Below are positions 26,607 through 34,581 of a DNA stretch of 64,000 bases, in pieces. Under the pieces are notes generated by a model, which saw only the letters and a program-made list of their open reading frames with translations, was not told where the DNA came from and ran no database searches. The translations under genes were made by a program, and so were the position numbers. Location: contig NZ_BMOT01000010.1 in assembly GCF_014647215.1 (NCBI RefSeq), forward strand, positions 94,417 through 158,416, read 5' to 3'. This DNA is from Shewanella aestuarii (GTDB lineage Bacteria; Pseudomonadota; Gammaproteobacteria; Enterobacterales; Shewanellaceae). Numbering within the stretch: the stretch's first letter is position 1; each line of letters opens with the position of its first letter.

Positions 26607-27647
26607 ATGCTTAAACAAGGCGGCTATAACCCAAACCTCATGGTCGGAGATCAATGTTACCCGGCCTTTGAATTACGCAATTTGTTACTGTTCATCCAGC
26701 AAGAGCTAGGTGATGGCTTGGTGCAAACCATTTGCCAACAAATTGGGGTAGGAATGGTTGAATTAGCCGCTAGTCAATTTGTTTATGTATGGCAGGTCGA
26801 TTTTGCGTTAGAGTCACTTCGCATGCATAGCTCCCATGACATGGGGGCTAAGTTAGGTGCAAGTTATCAAGTCGAAAGCTTAGATGTGTTAATACCGTAT
26901 CTAGATCAATTTGACACCTTGGGTGATTGCTTACAGTTTGTCGTTAAGAATCCTGAGTTAGTCGGCAGTTTTACTGATAGTCTTATTCGAGCCGATGGTA
27001 ATAAATTATGGGTTCGTTGGCTAAATACGGGCAAAGCAGACATTACAAAGTATTCATTTCAGTTTCAGCATAGCATTTGTTCATTAATTGGTTTAGCACG
27101 GCAATTAGCGGGCAAGCACATTGTGGTAAGTGATATACATTTAGCTGAGTTTCAGCAAGATAGTGGTGTTGATAACAAACATTTTTTGGCTGATTTTACC
27201 GGTGCAAATGTGTGCTATGAACAAAATTATTTTGAATGGAGCATTGAAATTGATTGGTTATCACTGCCGATAAACTATGCGTTTAACCCGCAAAATTCGA
27301 CTAATCAACGTCCGCATACACCTTCTTTGATTGAAGCGGTTTTACAACAATTACGTCGTTCCATGCCTGAGGTGCCAACCTTGCTGGAAATGGCAGAAAT
27401 GATGCACATGAGTGATCGAAGCTTACGCCGAAAGCTAGCTTCTGCAGGCAGTAGTTATCAAAAATTAGTCGATCAGGTGCGATGCCAATTAGCAATAAAA
27501 ATGATTTTGTCAGATAAAATGCATGCTGAGGATATTGCTGACATCATGGGATACAGTGATGTTAGCCATTTTAGGCAAAGCTTTAAACATTGGTTAGGTT
27601 ACCCTCCAGGATATTTTTTACGTCAAAACGTATCCGATAAGTCTTAA
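26607..27647 (+). CDS. AraC-family regulator with N-terminal ligand domain
   Basis: 346-aa regulator. The N-terminal 220 residues resemble the arabinose-binding-type domain of OruR/ArgR-like AraC proteins. The C-terminal 100 residues carry the two helix-turn-helix motifs, TLLEMAEMMHMSDRSLRRKL and AEDIADIMGYSDVSHFRQSF. It is 8 nt behind sohB on the same strand. The effector and target genes are unknown. No AraC-type operator was looked for beyond the immediate flanks. About 190 nt without a gene follows, containing a short ACCCT/AGGGT hairpin. Confidence 0.87.
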   Translation: MLKQGGYNPNLMVGDQCYPAFELRNLLLFIQQELGDGLVQTICQQIGVGMVELAASQFVYVWQVDFALESLRMHSSHDMGAKLGASYQVESLDVLIPYLDQFDTLGDCLQFVVKNPELVGSFTDSLIRADGNKLWVRWLNTGKADITKYSFQFQHSICSLIGLARQLAGKHIVVSDIHLAEFQQDSGVDNKHFLADFTGANVCYEQNYFEWSIEIDWLSLPINYAFNPQNSTNQRPHTPSLIEAVLQQLRRSMPEVPTLLEMAEMMHMSDRSLRRKLASAGSSYQKLVDQVRCQLAIKMILSDKMHAEDIADIMGYSDVSHFRQSFKHWLGYPPGYFLRQNVSDKS

Positions 27648-27837
27648 TTTCAGTTGTATCATAGATAATGGATGCATTTATATCCCGTGCTGAGGTTCAT
27701 TACCGTGTAAAACTCATATTAAAATTGCGCAGTAAGTTTGCGTCAGCTTTCTCCTAATGACTTAAATTCGTAGACACAAACAAACCCTCACAAGGGTCAG
27801 ATTTGTTCATATCCATCTGGATTTTCAGTTTTAATGC

Positions 27838-29061
27838 TTATTGGCAATTTCCTAAGCTAGGGGGCAATGAGTCAATCCAGCGCTTAATCAACGCAGCACC
27901 TTCTTCATGAATTACCTCGCGGCCAATAGGCGGCATTCTATCTTTGGGCGAAGATAATACCTGCCTTTCATGAATTATCGAACGCTCACCATTGCCGGGC
28001 ACTATGTCGTAAGCTAGGCCATTGGGGCCACCATCCCATCCTGGTGGCTGTTTGCAAATACCATATTCAAAGGTGGTGTGGTCAACATCAAAGCTTAATC
28101 TCAGGCCTGAAATACTGGCAAAACCTTGTGGGTTATGGCAATGGGCACAGTTGATGTCTAAATAGCCTTTTGCGCGTGCGGTTAAATCTTTGCTATTTTC
28201 GTTAAGCGCAAATGATTGCGGTGCGTCAGTTAAGTTTAGTTGTTGTAGCCATCCTTTATTTTCAAATAGTTGTAGTTGATTAACCTCTTGGCCGCTAGCA
28301 AGCTTAATATTTCTATTTAGCGCATATGCTTTCAGGCCTATGGGCTTTATTTGACTGGTTTGGGGTGATGTCACTTGATGGCATATTTTGCATTCAGCCT
28401 TACTTGGGATGTGATATTCAAATTGAATGACCTCACCCTGATTATTCATTTGGTGTTCAATATTGGCACCTGCAATCAGTAATGTGGCTTGTTGATTTTT
28501 CCACTGATATGTCAATGCCGTCCAGCCGGTTTCTCTGTGGATTAGTAGCCGTGTTTCTATCAATATCTCGTTTTCACTGCCACTTAGACTTGTGTCGTAC
28601 GGAAGGGCAAAGGTTTTCACTAACACAGAGCCTACAGGTGGTGTCATACGTTCATTGGCTTGGTAATTGAATGACAGTCCCTGTGGAATAAACAAAAATC
28701 GGTATTTACTGGCATAGTTAGAAAAAAGTTCAGTAGATAACTGATATAAATGTCCCGGTGTTCTTGGGGATGCTGTTGGCACGCTGGGGTCGATAAACAG
28801 ACTGTAGTCGGCTAAATCATCACAATCTTTATTCATTAATGCTTGCCAATTTACTTCAGTGGTTTGACTTTTACACACATCATCTGTGGTGGGTGGATTG
28901 ATAATGGGAGGCGAAACCACTGGCGGAATATCTGTTACGGGTGGTGAATTAGTGTCACTGTTTCCACCACAACCACTAAAACAGCTTAAAAATATCAACA
29001 CAAGTATCCAAAGATAATGGCCAGTGTTTAAAGATGCGCAGGGTGAGTTAGGTATTGCCAT
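27838..29061 (-). CDS. dihaem c-type cytochrome lipoprotein (HNE_0200/SO2930-like family)
   Basis: 407-aa predicted lipoprotein with two CxxCH haem sites: CKICH (Cys224) and CAHCH (Cys305). The start used is the ATG at 29061, with GGAGG six nt upstream; a GTG 4 codons earlier is less likely. The signal peptide ends in a lipobox CFSGC, followed by a Pro/Thr-rich tether. A conserved Met in DRMPPIGRE is a candidate axial ligand. The family, which I recall as TIGR03806, usually occurs next to or fused with a beta-helix protein, with unknown function. The upstream 881-aa gene has such a fusion, and this protein is clearly homologous to its C-terminal half. Probably secreted and electron-transferring. 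Confidence 0.8.
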   Translation of the reverse strand: MAIPNSPCASLNTGHYLWILVLIFLSCFSGCGGNSDTNSPPVTDIPPVVSPPIINPPTTDDVCKSQTTEVNWQALMNKDCDDLADYSLFIDPSVPTASPRTPGHLYQLSTELFSNYASKYRFLFIPQGLSFNYQANERMTPPVGSVLVKTFALPYDTSLSGSENEILIETRLLIHRETGWTALTYQWKNQQATLLIAGANIEHQMNNQGEVIQFEYHIPSKAECKICHQVTSPQTSQIKPIGLKAYALNRNIKLASGQEVNQLQLFENKGWLQQLNLTDAPQSFALNENSKDLTARAKGYLDINCAHCHNPQGFASISGLRLSFDVDHTTFEYGICKQPPGWDGGPNGLAYDIVPGNGERSIIHERQVLSSPKDRMPPIGREVIHEEGAALIKRWIDSLPPSLGNCQ

Positions 29062-29076
29062 ATGATCCTCCACATA

Positions 29077-29102
29077 ACAAAGCCGGGTTTCCCCGGCTTT
29101 GT
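29077..29102 (-). other. intercistronic GNRA hairpin between the two cytochrome genes
   Basis: A perfect 11-bp stem. Read on the minus strand, the loop is GAAA closed by G-C pairs, a GNRA tetraloop. There is no T run. It lies between the fusion gene stop and the ribosome-binding site of the downstream paralogue, so it may stabilise or segment a common transcript. Confidence 0.6.
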
Positions 29103-29123
29103 GTCAGTCATAAAATGTGTTAT

Positions 29124-31769
29124 TTAAGAACAGCTTGCGGCAGGTAAGCGTTTAATCCACTCGCTGATCAATGCAACCCCTTCTTGATGGGACAAGCTTC
29201 GACCAATTTCAGGCATACGATCACCTGGATTGTTGCTTTCCATGCGGAAGTGAAGAATAGATTCCGCAGGCTTGCCTGGAACCACATCAAAACCTAAATT
29301 GCCACCACCATAAGCTACAGGTGATTTACAAGTACCATGCGAGAATCCCGCATCGTCAGTATAGGCTCGCCAGTATTCAAGCTTTAAGCCTGTGTTTGAC
29401 GCATTGCCTTCAGGACGATGACAGTGGGCACAGTTAATATCTAAATAGCCTTTTGCGGCTTGCATTAATTGTGTATCTGTCATGTTGGTAATACTGCTTT
29501 CATCACCATCTTGATATTGAGGCACACTGTCAACCTGAGTTAAATCAGGGACGCCTTGTAAAATACCGGCGGCTTGCCATTTAGATAATTGGTTCATTGT
29601 GCCATCAGCGTAAGCGTAATCACGATTTAAATGACGTGCTTTAGGGCCGATAGGAACAAACACTGCGTTACTGTCAGAATCGGCTTTAAATTGGTGACAT
29701 TGTTTACACTGGTTCATGCTAGGCACAACATAATCAAAGTTTAAATCTTCTCCTTTATGGGTGATTTTTTTACCTTGAATAGCACCAGCTTTAGCAAGAA
29801 CTGCATCAGACTTGTCTGATTTCCACACATAAGGTAAGGCACTCCAACCTGTTGCACGATGAATTAATAATCGTGTTTCGACTAAATCTTCATTGGCAAA
29901 ACCACGATTATTGGTATTATCAGGTAATGCGAAGGTCTTAGTAATGACGCTACCTACGGGGAAGTCGAATGACTCATTTGCGCTGTAATCAGCTTTGGTT
30001 CCCTCTGGCACATAGACAAAGCGATACTTGCTGGCATGATCAGTAAATAACGGAGTATTTAAATCATAGGGTAAGCCACCTGAGTTAGCTGCCGCCGTTG
30101 GATTTTTCATGTCCGCAAATAAGTTGTAATCAGATAGGTTAGGGCAGTTTGCTTTAAGCAGCGCATCCCAATTAACGTTACTTCCCTTAGCTTCACAAAG
30201 GCTTAAATCACCATCACCCACTAAACCGCCTTCACCTTCGCCAATCGTTCCCCCTCCGCCAACTAAGGTACCGCCATCACAACCCGCAGTATCATCATCG
30301 ACACCACAACCAAAGATCTCATCACCAAAGGTCACCGTATGAACCGGTAAGCTAACCTGCGAACAGGCTAATAAATCAGTTTGTGGCGCTTGATAAAGGG
30401 TGTCCGGAATGTTCATGTCACTGTTGGAGTTTGCAAATAAGCGGCCTACACTGACATCGCCATTATTAGTGATACACACGTTATCGCTGCCATCCGTTGC
30501 AAAGGGTAACTCTTGTAAACCAAGGTAAGCCGCGGTGCCATTATTTGATAGTGCTTCTCCTAAGCCATCATACAAAATGCCTGGTAATTTTCCGTGGGTG
30601 AGTACATAGGCTTTGATAATATCATCTATCAGATAACCTTTTGGTTTTGAGCCGTAATCAGTAATGAGGTTATCGTGAATGTGAATATTACGTGGGGTTG
30701 GGCGCCAGCCATCACTAATGGCTTGTCCTGGTTGACCGTAGTTACCGACAAAACTACTAATATCAGGTTCAGCAATGAAGAAACTGGTGACAGTTAGCCC
30801 CAGTGTATCGTGATTAGTGATTTCATTATTAAACACTTCAACATTGTCAGTGGATAAAATAATCACCCCAGTACCCGGCGGAACAATATGTACACCTGCA
30901 GGATTAGATGAAGCATTAGCAAAGTTTAAGGTGTTGTTATCATGTACTTTGTTATTAAATACACGCACGCTAGATCCGTATCTGTGATTGTTGATCGGTA
31001 AGTCGAACACTAAAATACCGCCCGTATTACCTACAGCTTCATTGTCATAGACATCAGCGTATTTAGAGTTTTCAATTTCGATACCGGCTACGTTCTCTTT
31101 GGCAATGTTACGACGTACCACAATGTATTCAGACTGGCCGACATAAATACCGGCATCGGCGCTGCCACGCACATAGGTATCTTCAATGAGAATGTTCTCA
31201 CACTCAACCGGATATAACCCATAAGCGCCATTATCCTGGTCCAGTTCGCCTTCCCAAATAGTGGCTAAGCGACGCAAAATAATTCCATTGGTATTTTTAA
31301 GTTTTATGCCATTATTTTTAGCTTCGTTAACCGACAAATCTTGGATGATAATGTTCACTGCATTTTGAACGAATATACCGTCACCTGAGTTAGCTTCTGA
31401 GAAGTCTAAGATGGTTTCATTCATGCCATAACCCATGATGGTGACATTTTTAGCAAAGGTGCCATCACCATCAACGTCGCCATCAAATAGTAATGTGGAT
31501 TGGATTTTAAAGTTACCTTTGGGCAGTACGATGACGTCACCCGATTGCGCATTAATTAACGCTTCTTGAATACTAATACTCAGGTTGTCACCCGCCTCAA
31601 CCATAATGGCACCTTCAGGGAAGGTTGGCCCGGTTTCTGTTGGCGGTTGAACGACTGGTGGGGTGATATTTACTGTTGTATCGTCATCAGAACCACAACC
31701 GGTAAGCCCAATACCTACGGCTGTAGCGACTAATGTTGGCATCAGCCAAGGCAATTTCTTGTTGAACAT
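29124..31769 (-). CDS. beta-helix/dihaem cytochrome c fusion lipoprotein
   Basis: 881-aa lipoprotein (lipobox GLTGC, Cys25; AGGAGA ribosome-binding site). Residues about 50-470 form a parallel right-handed beta-helix of the pectate-lyase type, with repeats such as GIKLKNTNGIILRRL, AGIYVGQSEYIVVRRN and AGIEIENSKYADVYDN. A Gly-rich linker near 500-525 joins it to a dihaem cytochrome domain (525-881) with CKQCH (Cys688) and CAHCH (Cys780). Beta-helix and HNE_0200-type proteins, recalled as TIGR03805 and TIGR03806, often occur as neighbouring genes of unknown function. Here they are one polypeptide. A sugar-binding or polymer-binding role with electron transfer at the outer surface is only a guess. 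Confidence 0.82.
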   Translation of the reverse strand: MFNKKLPWLMPTLVATAVGIGLTGCGSDDDTTVNITPPVVQPPTETGPTFPEGAIMVEAGDNLSISIQEALINAQSGDVIVLPKGNFKIQSTLLFDGDVDGDGTFAKNVTIMGYGMNETILDFSEANSGDGIFVQNAVNIIIQDLSVNEAKNNGIKLKNTNGIILRRLATIWEGELDQDNGAYGLYPVECENILIEDTYVRGSADAGIYVGQSEYIVVRRNIAKENVAGIEIENSKYADVYDNEAVGNTGGILVFDLPINNHRYGSSVRVFNNKVHDNNTLNFANASSNPAGVHIVPPGTGVIILSTDNVEVFNNEITNHDTLGLTVTSFFIAEPDISSFVGNYGQPGQAISDGWRPTPRNIHIHDNLITDYGSKPKGYLIDDIIKAYVLTHGKLPGILYDGLGEALSNNGTAAYLGLQELPFATDGSDNVCITNNGDVSVGRLFANSNSDMNIPDTLYQAPQTDLLACSQVSLPVHTVTFGDEIFGCGVDDDTAGCDGGTLVGGGGTIGEGEGGLVGDGDLSLCEAKGSNVNWDALLKANCPNLSDYNLFADMKNPTAAANSGGLPYDLNTPLFTDHASKYRFVYVPEGTKADYSANESFDFPVGSVITKTFALPDNTNNRGFANEDLVETRLLIHRATGWSALPYVWKSDKSDAVLAKAGAIQGKKITHKGEDLNFDYVVPSMNQCKQCHQFKADSDSNAVFVPIGPKARHLNRDYAYADGTMNQLSKWQAAGILQGVPDLTQVDSVPQYQDGDESSITNMTDTQLMQAAKGYLDINCAHCHRPEGNASNTGLKLEYWRAYTDDAGFSHGTCKSPVAYGGGNLGFDVVPGKPAESILHFRMESNNPGDRMPEIGRSLSHQEGVALISEWIKRLPAASCS

Positions 31770-31920
31770 AGCATCTCCTGCTTTTTATTATTTATATTGG
31801 TTTGATTGAGCAAACCACTACGGTTTTCCGTATGCTGTTCAACATGCCTTGTTTGTGGATTGTTAATCAATGTGAAATCTGGCCACAATTTTGTAACATG
31901 TTCTTTTTTAGCTTTAAAAA

Positions 31921-31947
31921 TAAAAACGGTAGCCTAAGCTACCGTTT
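31921..31947 (-). terminator. terminator of the DUF3083-type gene
   Basis: A perfect 10-bp stem AAACGGTAGC/GCTACCGTTT with a 4-nt loop. On the minus strand a T run follows the stem. It separates the gene at 31986-33053 from the cytochrome pair. Confidence 0.88.
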
Positions 31948-31985
31948 GAAACGCATGTCTAACGTTTTGATAAAAATATTGTTAT

Positions 31986-33053
31986 TTAAGCCTTGTAACT
32001 TAAATGCTGATGGAAACGTAAAATTACATCAATGTGTTCTTTGTCGATATCAAATTCATTGGTGAAGCTGCGAATGGCATCTTCAACTTGGTTCATGAAA
32101 CGACCAAAGCCTTCATCATTCGAGTCATTTTTACCAGCAACGATAACAAAGCGTAAAGCTTCAACTAACTTATCATCTTCCCAATGTAGAATTGGCGCTG
32201 GGGCCTGTGCATTTGGATCAAAACCGACCATTTGGAATTCAGCAGTGCTGTTTAAACGTTCAAATTTACTGTTACGCACTAAAGGCACCTTGCCGTTAGC
32301 CACCATGGCCACGCGTAAAAGTTGACGTTCTTTGGTTGCGGCAATAAATTTGTCGGCAACATTTTGATAGCTAGGACCAAAGTTAGTGGTGTTTTCAGAC
32401 AATAATTGCTTTTTGATACGACGACCAACAGGGATGCTTACCGTAACATAATTCAGCGTGCTGACATCTTCTGGCAGGTTACATTCACGACGTTTATAGC
32501 GGTTATCAACTGCACGTAATTTATAGCCATAGGTTTCTTTAATGCCTTTGTTTTTGGCGAAGAAATCATATGAAATGTGTTGATGATCGCGTACTTTCAT
32601 TTGGATATCAGCAATAGGCAATAAAGGCTTAATTTCAGCCATGAATTTTTGCACATTTGCGTGGAAAGTGGCGGAGTTACTGCGTAATTCACTGCCTGTC
32701 GCTAGGAATACAATCTTGAGTTTTTTCGCTCGATAGCCACTGATGCTGTGTAAACGGTTTGCTTCATGGTGGGCAGGATTATAGAAAAAACGCAGTTGTT
32801 CTTCGGTAGATAAGCAATAGGCTTCACTATGGAAACGTACCATAGGTAGTTTATCTGTTGCGATAACGTGGACATTGAATAAGTCATGTTTCTCAGCTAC
32901 TTGATATACAAGTTTGCTAAATTCATAATAGCAATTTTCGAGATCTGTATAGCTAGCTAAAAAGGCATCTGTAAGTGGGAATCCTACCGAGATGTATTGG
33001 TTTTTACGTGTTGCTGTAGGTAGGTATACTTTTTTTTGACGACTGACGGACAT
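31986..33053 (-). CDS. DUF3083-like protein with internal duplication
   Basis: 355-aa soluble protein with no signal peptide or membrane segment, and no catalytic motif that I recognise. It resembles the DUF3083 family of Shewanella and relatives; this is from memory and not certain. The two halves look homologous: QYISVGFPL vs NYVTVSIPV, DKLPMVRF vs GKVPLVRN, LKIVFLATG vs LRFVIVAGK, and DHQHISYDFF vs FHQHLSYKA. The start has AAGGA upstream, and its own terminator follows. It appears to be a single-gene unit of unknown function. Confidence 0.6.
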   Translation of the reverse strand: MSVSRQKKVYLPTATRKNQYISVGFPLTDAFLASYTDLENCYYEFSKLVYQVAEKHDLFNVHVIATDKLPMVRFHSEAYCLSTEEQLRFFYNPAHHEANRLHSISGYRAKKLKIVFLATGSELRSNSATFHANVQKFMAEIKPLLPIADIQMKVRDHQHISYDFFAKNKGIKETYGYKLRAVDNRYKRRECNLPEDVSTLNYVTVSIPVGRRIKKQLLSENTTNFGPSYQNVADKFIAATKERQLLRVAMVANGKVPLVRNSKFERLNSTAEFQMVGFDPNAQAPAPILHWEDDKLVEALRFVIVAGKNDSNDEGFGRFMNQVEDAIRSFTNEFDIDKEHIDVILRFHQHLSYKA

Positions 33054-33218
33054 AATTTTTCCTTTTAGTCTTACATTAAGTCTTGTTATAAGTTGTGTTT
33101 TTAATCTTTAGTTTATTGGTTAAACGTGTCTACTATTCCTTGTCATCATATTCTAAAGGTTAAAGCTTAAAATAAAATGACTTTTTTACGGTTTTATGCT
33201 GAATAAATTTTACCTAGA

Positions 33219-33869
33219 TCACTTTTTTAACCCATCAATGATCCAGGGTTTCATCCATTGCGTAATGATTGGCTGAGCCTCAACATTAGGGTGAATTCCG
33301 TCACTTTGCATTAACGATGGTTTTGGCGCTATGTCTTGCATGAAAAATGGGATCAGTGGAATGTTGTAACTGTCGGCTAATTCATAAAAGACGTCATTAA
33401 ACATCTTGCTATAACGAGGTCCATAATTAGGGGGGACCATCACTTCGGTGAGCAACACTTTTGCATCAGTTTGCTGTGAGGCTTCAATGATTTTTGTAAG
33501 ATTTGATTTCAATTGAGCGGGGGGGAAACCTCGTAGCCCATCATTACCTCCGAGCTCAATGACGACTAAATCAAATTGGCTAGATGCGAGTAAATCCGCG
33601 ATACGTCTAGCTCCGCCAGCCGATGTTTCACCACTAACCGAGCCATTTATTATGGTGTGCTGAGGGAGCTCATTGCGTAACAATTGTACCCAACCTTGTT
33701 CTTCTTCCATACCATATCCTGCACTTAAGCTATCACCTAGTATCAAAATCGTGGCAGCATAGCTGGAAGAAGAAATTGATAAAACAACAATTAACGTAGC
33801 AAGACTGCGCTTAATCGCTAATGTTAAGAAGGATCCTATGTCAAATTTTGCTAAAGACTCTAGTGCCAT
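33219..33869 (-). CDS. tesA: acyl-CoA thioesterase I / lysophospholipase L1
   Basis: Periplasmic SGNH-family esterase with thioesterase, lysophospholipase and arylesterase activity in E. coli. About 216 aa from the ATG at 33869. Catalytic Ser47 lies in GDSLSAGY, Asn109 in GGND and Asp190/His193 in DGIHPN. The signal peptide (TLAIKRSLATLIVVLSISSSS) is preceded by about 17 residues, so the N-terminus is long. No ATG, GTG or TTG lies between the start and the membrane segment. The coding start therefore overlaps the first 32 nt of the divergent ybbA. In E. coli tesA and ybbA are also divergent neighbours. Confidence 0.93.
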   Translation of the reverse strand: MALESLAKFDIGSFLTLAIKRSLATLIVVLSISSSSYAATILILGDSLSAGYGMEEEQGWVQLLRNELPQHTIINGSVSGETSAGGARRIADLLASSQFDLVVIELGGNDGLRGFPPAQLKSNLTKIIEASQQTDAKVLLTEVMVPPNYGPRYSKMFNDVFYELADSYNIPLIPFFMQDIAPKPSLMQSDGIHPNVEAQPIITQWMKPWIIDGLKK

Positions 33870-34581
33870 TACAGTAACTAACCTCATAAAAACAGTGGTA
33901 ACTCAAGAAGGTGAGCTTACTATCCTCAAGGGCATCAACATGGATGTCAAGCAAGGAGACAGTGTTGCAATTTTAGGACCGTCAGGATCTGGCAAGTCAA
34001 CGTTACTCGGGCTGCTTGCCGCACTTGATACGCCTACATCGGGTGAAATTTTATTAGCTGGCTCGGCGTTGTCTGGTCTCAATGAAGAGCAAAAAGCAGC
34101 GCTGCGAAAAAAGAAAGTCAGCTTCATTTTTCAATCATTTATGTTAGTTGATACTTTAACAGCCCTCGAGAATGTCATGTTGCCTGCTGAATTAGCGGGT
34201 GTGAAAGATGCCAAGCTAAAAGCACAAAATATGCTTGAACGTGTTGGGTTAAGTCATAGATTAACCCATTTACCTAAGCAATTATCTGGTGGTGAGCAAC
34301 AAAGAGTGGCCATTGCGCGCGCCTTTATTTGTGAGCCTAAGGTACTTTTTGCCGACGAGCCAACAGGTAATTTAGACAGTGTAAATGGCGATAAAATTGC
34401 CGATATGCTGTTTGCGTTAAACCAAGAAAGCGACACCACACTCATTTTAGTTACCCATGACTTACAATTGGCAAAACGTTGCAAACGCCAGTTCGTGATG
34501 GACAGTGGTCAACTTACCGAAGCCAAAAATAGCCAAGCGCATAGCGTTAAGCAACCCTTATTGGCAGAGGAGATGAGTTAA
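33838..34581 (+). CDS. ybbA: ABC transporter ATP-binding protein YbbA
   Basis: ATPase of a MacB-like ABC export system that acts with YbbP; possibly lipid or lipoprotein handling, substrate unproven. The 247-aa product has Walker A GPSGSGKST (47-55), signature LSGGEQQR, Walker B VLFADEPTG and switch His VTHD. The start ATG (MSNFAKDSSAITVTN) has AAGGA upstream and is divergent from tesA with overlap. The stop TAA shares one base with the ybbP start (TAATG), so the two are coupled. Confidence 0.94.
   Translation: MSNFAKDSSAITVTNLIKTVVTQEGELTILKGINMDVKQGDSVAILGPSGSGKSTLLGLLAALDTPTSGEILLAGSALSGLNEEQKAALRKKKVSFIFQSFMLVDTLTALENVMLPAELAGVKDAKLKAQNMLERVGLSHRLTHLPKQLSGGEQQRVAIARAFICEPKVLFADEPTGNLDSVNGDKIADMLFALNQESDTTLILVTHDLQLAKRCKRQFVMDSGQLTEAKNSQAHSVKQPLLAEEMS

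Noticed and set aside
27784..27797. Hairpin ACCCT/AGGGT downstream of the AraC gene
   Set aside because: Only five pairs and no T run; not called as a terminator.
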